A stretch of DNA of 64,000 bases from Paralichthys olivaceus (lineage: Eukaryota > Chordata > Actinopteri > Pleuronectiformes > Paralichthyidae): contig NC_091110.1 of assembly GCF_024713975.1 (NCBI RefSeq), forward strand, positions 3,969,501 through 4,033,500, written 5' to 3'. The notes beneath the pieces were generated by a model that was given only the letters and a program-made list of their open reading frames with translations, had not been told where the DNA came from and searched no databases. This document shows positions 51,901-64,000 of the stretch, piece by piece. Both the position numbers and the translations under genes were made by a program. Every line of letters starts with the position of its first letter. Positions within the stretch are counted from its first letter, which is position 1.

Positions 51901-54900
51901 GTCAAGGGCTTTGGTGCCACCTAAAGGGAGTAGAGTCCATGAATGAAGGTCAGGGGAGATTAAAGTCTAAGCATAAACATGTTTGTGCAGGAAGCCAAGG
52001 GTACCTGTTTAATGGTCTGTGCTGGGACGATAGGGACAGACATCCTTACTGCTCCTGTACTGACCACCATTGGTTTAGCTGTGGGATGTAAAGCATCATG
52101 AGTTGCAATCGGGGAGCTTCCCGACGGGTCTTTGCTAAACAACATTAACTGTGACCTGGGTTTCTTAACCGTGAAAAGCTTTGTTCATAAGTCACCTGTC
52201 TGTATGGAGCTGGTGCTGGGGCCACTGGGCTGTCCTGTGCTGCTTGCCGTGGTGGCTGTGACGAGGCGGACGTAGTGAAACCTGTTCCCTGGCACCTGGA
52301 TCTGCTGCACATTCGGCTGGGTGGCCAGAGGGATGATGGTTTTGAACTGGGAGCCACCGACTCCTCCCACAGCCATAGACTGTACTGTTTTAAGATTCTG
52401 AAAATATCCACATTAACATAGAGACGTTCAAGTAGAGATAATCAACGTTAACATTTTGACATTTACAATGTAATGTCTTAGCGTTTCTTGTGTGCTATCT
52501 CTTTCCACATCAGATGAGAGTGCGGTCTTTAGCAGTACATAGAAATAGAAATGATCAACATGTGTGTCATTGATAGAGTAACTCATCTGGTCCAGAGCCC
52601 ATGTTCCCTAACTCCTGCACACAATAAATGCTGTTACCTGTACAGTGGCTTGGCTGGTGGCTACCTTGACTGGAGAGTTAGACGTGGACTGTTGGACTGT
52701 GAGGATCTGCTGGCCAAGCGCTACGTTGACAGGCAGTGCTACTGACTTCTGAGAGGAGTTGGAGGTTGGTGAAGCCACAGATACAACAGTTACCTGGTGA
52801 GAGACAAGAGGAACGTGATCTGTACAACTATTCACCTCATAAAATACTTATTAGACACAAAATATACTCGTTTCTCTCACACAAACATCGTCAACTAACC
52901 TTGAATTTGGGTGTTTTAATGCATTATTCTTGAGTTTACTGACAATATAGATCTCAAACAATTGATGATTAATGTGTGTTCCATCTACCTATCCCACAGT
53001 GGCTATCTTGTTTTCTGTAAAACGTGCACACAGTAACATAAATAACTGCTGTATTCCATGTAGGTGTGTCAGTTTCATACGGTAGCGCAGGTTTAGGTTA
53101 TTAATCACACTTGTGCTCTTACTGCTTGAATTAAATCAAAAATCTGTTATCTTAAACTGCAGTGGTGGTAGTTTGAGGAACCTGTAGCTGGAAATTTTCT
53201 ATAAAACTGCAGCTATTTCACAGATAAAGCGAACCAGTTATTGTGAAAATGAGAACAAGTGTGCAGGATTTACCTTGCTAGGAGTCTTAAGGGGTGAAAT
53301 AGCAATCTTTTTGCCAGGGATGCTCTGTATACTAGTGTTGTGGGTTTCAGTGAGAGTAATGGTCCTCGAAGGCATCACTGAGGAATTCTGTGTCAGGACC
53401 CGCCCTGTGAAAACGTAATTCACGATTTAAGAAAAGGTGTTTCAACAACGTTAGAGAAGCCGACATTTCAGCACTTATTTCTGGGTTTAAAAAGTTAAAC
53501 CAAGTGGTCTTGATAACAGACTACAGTAACAAAAAGTCACTGCTGGACAGATATTGAACGAAAATGTTTTAATAGACTTACCAGCAATAACAGGAGGTAC
53601 TGATGTCTGTGGACTGAGGCCTTTGGTGTTGACAGTTTTCGTGATGATGAACTTGATTGGTGCCGCGGAGGATGATGGTGTTTTCTTCGCAATCTGTCGA
53701 GATAATCAGAATTCATTTGTGCTCCATTCTTCTAGCATAATGCCAGACTTTGAAATGTTTATTTTAATTTACCAATAGCACAGGTTTTTTTAAACTAAGA
53801 CTGAAACTGATTTGGAAGTTTGAACTCCAAGATATGAAATGCTATCTGTTAGACAAACTATCTCTAATAAAACTGCAATAACAAGTCAATTAATCATTTA
53901 GGGTAATTGGGAAAAATATATTTTCAATAATTGATTCATCAATGTAAGTATTTGTTTTCTGCTTTCAGCTTCTCCAGTGTGAGGATTTGCTGCACTTCTT
54001 TTTAATGGGATGTGAACCTGAATATGTTTGCTTTTAGACTGTTGTTTAAATAAAAACATTTAAAAATATCACCTCCCACTGTAGGAAAATGTGATAGGCT
54101 GATATTTTAACTTTTGCTCAAACAAAAAGGATTGCCTGATGGTCGCTGAAGATTTATTCAATATTCACATACCTCAAATCATTGCTCTCATTATTATAAT
54201 GTTTTCATCAGTGTTTTTTTGTACTCTATCATCTCTTTTCTTCAGCTTGTGCAAAACTCTTTTCTTGACAGGACATGCCATAAAGCCACAGATAATGGGA
54301 AGAGAAAGTAGCTTCATCTCCCAAATTCACTGGTTTTATTCGTAATACAGTTTTAGAAGGAAAAAAAAACACGGGGAGGTAAAGATAGAATGATGCATCA
54401 GATCCAGTCTCCTTACAGATTACTGTAAAAAAGAATGTAGCTTCATCTTTTGTCCTCGTCTTTTCTCCAAATAACTGACATTGGCTAATACAGCAAAGCT
54501 ACATGTGTCCTGTATTGCTGACATCCTGTCATATGATGACCTAACCCCACAACAGTATTAATAAGTCAAATAAAATGAACTAACCACCATTTAAATATTG
54601 CACTTTTAATAAAATAATCAGCTTTACCTGTACAACCTTCAGCTGCTGAGCCTGTAATGTGGTCAACTGGTTGCCAGAACTGCTCAGCATCGGCTTCAGC
54701 TCCGATCTCCCACCAATGGTCACCACTTTAAACTGAGGAGCTTGAGACTTGGTGTCTCCTGAAGTCTGTAAAACACCGGGCTTGCTGCCCGTGTGGGGTA
54801 ACTGCAGCAATATAGGTTGCCCAGATTTTCCTATTTCTGTAACCAACAGTTTTTGTCCTTCCTGCTTGATGATCTGGGGTGACGTGCCTGCAGTCTTTGC

Positions 54901-55392
54901 TGCTTCAGTGGCTTGAGAAGAGGCCACCTTGTTGAGAATGATCTGGTGGTTCGCAGGAGAGATAGTAAATGGAGCTGTGAGCTTCGTTAACCCACTCGTG
55001 GAGACACTACACTCAGTCGCAGTCACAGTCACACAGTCTGTAGTTTTGGTGGTGGTTGTGGATGTAGACAAGGCTGATTTGAGGGTAAGAAGGGACGACG
55101 ATGAACTGGAAATTGAGATAGGAATTTGATTTCCAGAGATGATGCTGAGTGTAGAGTCTGTGGCCGTGGGGGTGTTCAGAGCCTGATTGTGTTGTATTGA
55201 AGCGGCACCTGAACACAGGCCCAAGTTCTCTGGAGCCATGGGCGTATCTGTTTCCATTGGGACCGATGTGTCGTCACTGGCCTCCGACTGGACCATCGTG
55301 GCTTGTTGTGTGTGAGGGACGTCCTCTATGGCCTCAGTATCCATGATCTCATCAGGCAGGAGGCTGTTGAGCTCTGGTGACACCACATCCAT
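48953..55392 (-). CDS. lin54: LIN54, DNA-binding subunit of the MuvB/DREAM complex
   Basis: Recruits MuvB (with p130/E2F4 in DREAM, or B-MYB/FOXM1 later) to CHR elements of cell-cycle promoters. Thirteen coding exons: 55392-54628, 53693-53582, 53404-53274, 52793-52638, 52397-52196, 52078-52005, 51920-51723, 51623-51532, 51078-51007, 50901-50799, 50703-50566, 50450-50248, 49154-48953. Phases agree; 815 residues (human 749). The N-terminus is [21 protein letters not shown] long Ser/Thr/Gln-rich middle carries conserved blocks ([25 protein letters not shown]). The two tesmin-type CXC repeats are intact: about 589-628 ([18 protein letters not shown]) and 663-698 ([18 protein letters not shown]), each with the Tyr that inserts into the DNA minor groove. 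The linker [17 protein letters not shown] is nearly identical to mammals. The C-terminal helical region ends CASINC. The extra length lies in the first exon. Confidence 0.97.
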
Positions 55393-55924
55393 CCTTGCAA
55401 AGTGTCAGCTCTCTGTTGATACTGACAGAGCAACACAATTATTTTTCATTATCACTGTAAAATAAAAAAACAACTATGCATGCTATTTGTAGAGCACATA
55501 AATTGCAGTAAAATGACCTGAATGTTCAACCTTTAAGACATTTTTGATGATCAGTTTTTGCAGACATTGTTGGAAATGTGTAAGTATATGTTTATTACTG
55601 AAATCCTAGTTTTAGGGGGAGTGGTATTGTACATTGCGGAGTATTTTGACTTATTTTTCTTTGTGTGTATATAAACACATCTCAACGAAATGCAGCCTAA
55701 TTCGACACCATCACAACCTCTGACCTCTACAGCCCAACTGAAAAAACCTGACAGATATATCAGCTGGTGTTAAGTTTCTTATACATCTTTAAACATTCTA
55801 TTCTTTTCTCCCCACCGTCTATAGTTAGTCCAGTTTCCAACTGCAAACTGTGACACCCACTACATTTCTTGATGGAATTGTTTGGAAAAAATTAATGATA
55901 ACAGTACTTTTCAAAAAGATTGCA

Positions 55925-56010
55925 TTTTTAGTCATTTATCAGCCGACATATACGCCAATACCAATATATCTCCAATCGGCTAATGTGGACCGATCTATCA
56001 TTTTCTTAAT
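55925..56010. repeat. Teleost dispersed repeat (AGCCGACATATACGCCAATA type)
   Basis: ATCAGCCGACATATACGCCA, then TCCAATCGGCTAATGTGGAC, matches a common short fish repeat rich in ATCGGC/GCCGAT. It lies in lin54 intron 1. Confidence 0.5.
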
Positions 56011-57620
56011 GCCTCTAAGGTGATCAAAAAGCCTGCACATTACAGGCATCATACATAACAGAGTTTATGGCAGGACAGCTGCATTGGATTACATTAGGAT
56101 GTACTAGTATATCTAAAGAAGTAGCCAAGGAGACACCAAGAAAATGTGGATTATTTCTCTTTAACAGACACACGATGCGACTATGTGTTTGATCATCTTA
56201 GATGCTTTGCTGCAGATGATTGATGGACGGGAACAGGAATCCAGGATGTTCGCAAAAGGCTCAGCCAGAAAAATAAACAGATATGCCAGGCAGTTATAGT
56301 TAGCGACAAAATAGCTGTGAATAAGTTTTCAGCCATCACGTGATCCACGTCTGAGATGTGGTGAATCTGACAGGAGCTGACAGCTGATTGTGGGTTAGCT
56401 AGGCCGCACCGATCATCACAGGCGTATCTTTGTCCTGCTGCTCTCTGCTCAACATTAATCCACCGAAAGGCACATATGAACCCTCCCCACACACACACAC
56501 ACACACACTCAGGGAACTGATCCTATTGTTTTCACGTCCCCGTGTGAACGCCACCATTAGAAGCCGTGCTCCTCTCACCCGTGTGAAACCCCCCTCCCAC
56601 GACTGGTCCCAGTTAGGTCAAAGACTGGGGAAAATACGACAAGCTGTTTGTTGGCTGCGTTACTATTTCAGGCCGGGGTTGGATTTCGAAAGATCCGCCA
56701 TTTTTACCTCGTCATCAGCCCAGTTAGCTCCCCCGGCTAACACTGAGCTGTGGAGGATGGGGTCCCGCAGTTTAACATGATGTGCACTGGACAAAGACAC
56801 TTACCCGCAAACACAACGGGGCAGTTACAGATGATGGGAGCCGTCGCTGCTAACAGGGAGCTATTAGCAAAGGAACTAACTCTGACAACGTAAACAATGC
56901 TAGCTCCCAGTGATTCCCCCTGTCACTTCTTCAGGTATCCACACGGACTGAACTATCTCCTGCACATTAACATTCACCTAACGGCACGAATAACCGTTGT
57001 GTGGGAGCCCTGGTTTAAGTTAGCGTGTTATTAACTAGTTATAATTACCACCTGTAAGTTAATAAACGTCCAGTAAGTCGAACACTTGACCCAGGTGAGG
57101 CGCAGGGTCAGTTTCCAGACCAGAAAACCCACAGATGTAAAAACAAGTTTGCAGCCAAGAAACTAAACTGGTGATTTGTGCTGTTAAGAGTTTTTCTGAC
57201 AGCACATGCACGCGCACACACTCTCACACACACACAGTCCCACCAAAACAACTGTCAATGATCAGCGTTCTTAGCTTTTACTTTGCAGTGAGCGGACACT
57301 TCGTGTTCTTCAGTTATCTGTTAGTTCAAACCAAACTTTGTCTCTGCTCTGAATGTTACGAGCGATCGGCTGCAGGTAATAGCCCGGCCCCTGTGCTGGT
57401 GTCTACCCTTAGCTCCTCCATGCTCATCCTCACGAACCCTCATCAAGCCAGCAGCCCAGCGGGCAGGACAACTGTACTAGCAAACTTGCTGAGCTTGCTA
57501 ACCCGAGCTAGCTAGCTACAACATTATACCTCAACATTCAAACACGTTCTCAAGTGTGCGGCTTTCCGCCGGATACGCTGGGGTGGGCTCCGCGGCGGGG
57601 CAGCGGGCGGTCGATCTTAC

Positions 57621-57730
57621 CGGAGATTTTGACGCTGGGCGACGTATCCAGATAAAGCGAGGAAAGGAAAGGGCGATTGTTCAAAATACCGCGCCGAGCG
57701 CCATTCCTCCCTGACATTTCACAGGCCGGC
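57621..57730 (-). promoter_or_regulatory. lin54: lin54 first exon and promoter with CDE/CHR-like pair
   Basis: A minus-strand donor AATCTCCG|GTAAGA at 57621 marks the end of a non-coding first exon in a CpG-rich region. At 57695-57680 (minus) the sequence GGCGCGG-TAT-TTTGAA combines a CDE-like GC motif with a perfect CHR (TTTGAA) at close spacing. This is the arrangement found in DREAM target genes; cyclin A2, for example, has CGCGG...TTGAA. Confidence 0.6.
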
Positions 57731-57949
57731 CACGCCCTCCGAGCCTGACGTCACCGGGACGTAATATTTAAAGGCGCAGACAACTTTAAAATGTACACAA
57801 ATTAAAACTTGATTAAAATGTGAATCTTGATTCGGTTTGTTTTTAACCCACAGTGTGTTACAAACATGTGGTCTTTTACTTATTACACAGTGCATCACAT
57901 TTGTTAACATCTGTGCTGAGGTCAGTGATCTTTGATAGGGACCATAGAT

Positions 57950-58560
57950 ATTTTTGCAATATCACCAAATCAGCTATAAGTCAAATCTGAATTATTGCCC
58001 TCCTTTCATTCAGTAATGCACAGATTCTCATTCATGCCTTTGTTTCCAGCTATCTGGATTATTGCAACTCTCAGGAACCCCGAGACGTCAATCCATCTCC
58101 TCCATCTTGAACAAGACACAGCAGCTAGGGATCAAAGTCAAACATATAATCACATCACACCCATTCTGGCCTTATTGCACTGCTTACCCATGGTTTGTTT
58201 TTAATCACTGAATGGCCCTGCACCACTTTACTTAGCAGACCTCACAACTTATACCCCTGCTTGTATCTTTCATTCTACTCTCAGTAAACAGGGCAAGACT
58301 AGAGACAGAGGTAAGGAGGACATCAGGGCTCCACAGCTGTAAAATAACCTCCCTCTGTCGATCAGACAAGCCTCAGTAGACATCAGTATCCTCTACAATG
58401 GTTTTTAACATCGTTTTTTTTTATTGCTTTATTTGATCCATTGTCTTGCATAACATGTCTAATTGCACTCCATGTATTTTCATTTTTTATGTCTGTGAGG
58501 CACTTTGTAAATGTGATTTTAGAAAAAATAAATAATGTTTATTTTCATTATAATTCTATT
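57950..58560 (+). mobile_element. 5'-truncated LINE (Rex1/CR1-like)
   Basis: Reverse-transcriptase C-terminal text is readable in pieces: ILIHAFVSSYLDYCN-like near 58020-58065 and NHITPILALLHCLP at about 58150-58190. It is followed by a 3'UTR (TTTATTTGATCCATTGTCTT, then GCACTTTGTAAATGTGATTT) that matches the fragment at 6055. Truncated at the 5' end, with several frame breaks, so inactive. Confidence 0.75.
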
Positions 58561-59578
58561 AATCTGATGGTTGATGTTTGATTTAAAACAGGTTTTTGTG
58601 GCTTTTGTTTTTGTGGCTTCAACTGTGTGGAGCTGTAACTGTGGCTATAACTTGTGTTGCTGAGGAACTAAAATTGAAAATTATGTTGACAGGTGCTGCT
58701 GCTGCTATTTTGGCTGGCTAATGCTACATAAACAGTTACGAATATCTTGTTGAGAGACCAAGTGCATTGTGCGCTTACTCTCTGACAAACAAGCTGAATC
58801 AGAATCAGGGGTGCAACAACAACAGCACTGACATTTGAGGCTGACTTAAACCAACCAGCTGAAGAAAATAATCAACTTTGATCTCTACATTTTGTATTGG
58901 ATCCTTGTGTGAAAATCTAGTTTCAATACCTCCTTTTTAAGTTTCTATTATTTTTCTGTCTTGTAAAGTGGTGTTTAATCAAATTGGTACTATTCTATCT
59001 ATGTGTCCAGTGATTAACAAAGACAAAACTTTCAGAAAAGTATTATTATTCGAATATAACAGAACTGTAACCAACCAAACAACCACTGTTTTCATTACTC
59101 TGAGGACTTTTTTATCAATTCTTTAATAGTTGATTGATTAGTGACTGAAAATAAATTCTCCCCCTCAACTAATCACTCAGTCAACTAGTGATTTCAGCTC
59201 TGCTGGTTGGTCTCAGGAGAAACACAGACACCGCCAAGAAGAGTTGGGATCAAAAGAGTTGCGAGTACATTTTTTTGTGTATAAGTATCATGAAAGTTAC
59301 AATTTCAAGAAATAATAGAAGGAACAATAAAAAAATCAAATTTTGTTCTTTACGATTTTATCAGTCAAACGGGTTCATATTCATATATTTAATTTATCTT
59401 CTGTTTTCTTTAAAGAATTTGAAGTTCATGTCAAAACTACTTAATCACCCTTCAACAAAAGGCTTTCAAAAGTGTATCTGTCTGTCTAACAATAATTATG
59501 ATAACAACTGTAGTAGTTATAACAACTGTTATAATTATCATTCTTATCTGTTACTTTAATTTAATTAAAGACAGAGGA

Positions 59579-59665
59579 TTTAGCACCTTGTTAAGCCATA
59601 CGAGACAAATTGTGATTTGTGAATATGGGCTATACGAATACAATTTGATTGATTGATTTATTGCT
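59579..59665 (+). repeat. Retroelement 3' tail (GCTATACGAATACAATTTGA)
   Basis: TTGTGATTTGTGAATATGGG, then CTATACGAATACAATTTGAT and GATTGATT repeats, form a typical teleost LINE tail. Confidence 0.65.
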
Positions 59666-59682
59666 CTACATTAACGTTTAAG

Positions 59683-59800
59683 TATAGAATAGAATAGAAT
59701 AGAATGCCTTTATTGTCACTATACACATGTACAACGAGATTTAAAAACCGCTCCAATAACAGTGCAACCAGTGTAAAGATGTCTACAATATAAACATATG
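59683..59800 (+). repeat. LINE-derived fragment ('tagaatgcctttattgtcact')
   Basis: (AGAAT)n followed by GCCTTTATTGTCACTATACA and TGTACAACGAGATT, a very common teleost retroelement end. Confidence 0.7.
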
Positions 59801-60088
59801 ACATAAAGTAAGGGTAAGTAAGTATATTTCTTATTGAATGATTTATTTACCTACTTATTTACTTACTTACTCACTCACAAATTGAACTTTTATTTCTTGT
59901 ACTGTATTTCTGACTGATGAAGCGCTGTCATTCATTGTGAGGGGTTAAAGGTGAACTAACCCCGCCTCTTCCTCTGTGGTTGCTTCGGGCGACATCTCGC
60001 GGCCGGAGGACCGACCTCAGCTCTGCGCCCTGACTCGCTCCCCTCTCGACGGAGGAAGTCGCTGGTTGTTGACACTTCGCAGGCGACA

Positions 60089-62759
<2,671 letters not shown>

Positions 62760-64000
62760 GTGAGTGGCGATAAATGAATAGTTTCGCACATCCGCACATC
62801 CGAGTTGTACATTATCACTTGAATATATTATCATTGTTATTATTACCCTTGAGCTAATCACATGATTGCTGCTTGTGTAAATGTTGTCTTGGACCGTGTA
62901 GACACTATCAGTGAATGAAGAGCCATAAATCCAGTACATTTTTGTTTCATGTTTTATGCCTCAAATGCTGTGGATGTCAAGATGTTTATTTTAGTAACTT
63001 AAATCAGCAAAAAAATAAATCCAACACAGGTTATTTGTTTTCCCTATGGAACAACCTGGCTATATGGCACAAATTAGCAAGTTCCTCAAAACAAGTACAT
63101 GGAAACATAAACTATTTACTTCTAATATATGTGAACTTTGTGAAGACTTTTGTATAACAGCACATGATTGTATGAAAATCTTGGTTAGTAGCAGGCAAGG
63201 ACATATTTGGGGAGAGTTAACAGGACTTGGCAAAAATCTTATCAGGTTTTTCTTGTCAAGTGGCACAAGCAGCCGAAATTGAAGCACATATTTTTCATCA
63301 AAACCCACCTGCCTATTTACTGTAGCCAGCCGCGTGTCAACCGGTTCCAAAATTCAGATTAGGGTTATGTTAGTAATGTGAAAGACTGCTCTCCTCTAAA
63401 ACCTTTTATACACTTGAAGGTCAGAAACAATTGTTATGTTACCTGGGACTAACTGGTCCAGGATGAAGCACAAGGAAAGCAAAATCTGTGTTAAAATGGA
63501 CATAACTAGAATAAGTGGTAGATAGGGCTGGGCAGAATGGCCAAAAAATTATATCAAGACAGAAATTCTCATATTAGTCAATATCATTAATTCTCATGAT
63601 AATTGTCAATCACATTGGGTCAGGGGAGAACTACATACATCTTTCTTTATCATTTTGAGCATTTTTCAATATTTCCCTTGTTCTCTTAGAGAATAATTCA
63701 AGGCTCTTGATGGGCAATACATTAAGATGTATAGGAGACTGATATTTATGGGTTTGTGCAAATTGGTGCAGTTTCAAATAAGAATCTGGATCTAGTATAT
63801 TTAAATGTGCTTTCATCAGGGGACCTTAAAGCTTCTATCTCTAAGTCCTGCTAATGGTGGAACGTCACTAGAAGAGAGGGAGTGCCAGTGGAGGGAGGTG
63901 TCCAGTAAACACTAGTCTCAGTTCCACATCAGTAAGAATGTGTGTGAAAAATTGACACTGATGCCGAGACTTTAATGTGCAACCAGAGTTTCCTGAGCCT
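62760..64000 (+). other. cops4 intron 7 (continues past window)
   Basis: At least 1.24 kb of intron with no coding exon. From about 63515 it contains GGGCTGGGCAGAATGGCCAA followed by AAAATTATATCAAGACAGAA, a common teleost short repeat that may run to about 63820. Confidence 0.6.

Larger units (their letters stand above)
57731..60088. other. Divergent interval lin54 / cops4
   Basis: 2.4 kb between the lin54 first exon and the cops4 start. Apart from the retroelement fragments listed separately it is AT-rich with no supported gene. The last 150 bp (59940-60088) are CpG-rich and should be the cops4 promoter and 5'UTR. Confidence 0.55.

Noticed and set aside
54929-55129. Plus-strand frame opposite lin54 exon 1
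   Set aside because: Antisense shadow of the Ser/Thr-rich lin54 coding exon.
57950-58560. Host gene with a reverse-transcriptase-like motif
   Set aside because: The LDYCN and HITPILALLHCLP text followed by a known LINE 3'UTR marks a truncated retrotransposon.

Overview
The window is nuclear DNA from a ray-finned fish, almost certainly a percomorph-type teleost. Its genes have many short exons with GT-AG introns, and their proteins are close to known vertebrate ones. Teleost-typical dispersed repeats (Rex1/CR1-like LINE tails, short TIR elements, (CA)n tracts) lie between them. No bacterial, viral or CRISPR-like sequence was seen. All gene models below were built by reading splice sites and checking that reading phase carries across every junction.

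Layout, left to right: (1) the first two coding exons of an aryl hydrocarbon receptor, ahr2-like (minus, leaves the window at the left edge), with a 4.6 kb first intron holding a DNA element with a perfect 66-bp palindrome; (2) vamp8-like R-SNARE (plus); (3) hnrnpd/AUF1 (minus), tail to tail with vamp8; (4) enoph1 (plus), head to head with hnrnpd; (5) tmem150c/tentonin-3 (minus), with a probable U12-type intron and a 17-copy 30-bp minisatellite just upstream of its first coding exon; (6) sec31a (minus, 27 coding exons over 14 kb); (7) an unrecognised short spliced transcription unit (minus, about 45.7-46.6 kb); (8) lin54 (minus, 13 coding exons) with a CDE/CHR-like pair beside its probable start site; (9) the first seven coding exons of cops4 (plus), which runs off the right edge.

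The order hnrnpd - enoph1 - tmem150c - sec31a - lin54 - cops4 matches human 4q21. HNRNPDL (between HNRNPD and ENOPH1 in human), SCD5 (between TMEM150C and SEC31A) and THAP9 (between SEC31A and LIN54) are not found in the corresponding gaps here. The genes are not an operon or a pathway. They are housekeeping functions that happen to be linked: mRNA decay (hnrnpd), methionine salvage (enoph1), COPII coat (sec31a), DREAM/MuvB cell-cycle control (lin54), COP9 signalosome (cops4), membrane fusion (vamp8), a mechanosensitivity-linked membrane protein (tmem150c) and xenobiotic sensing (ahr2).

I did not find a previously undescribed multi-gene system. The best leads are the U12-type intron, the perfect palindrome in a mobile element, the minisatellite, the CDE/CHR pair at lin54, a lineage-expanded acidic linker in sec31a, and the unidentified transcript between sec31a and lin54.
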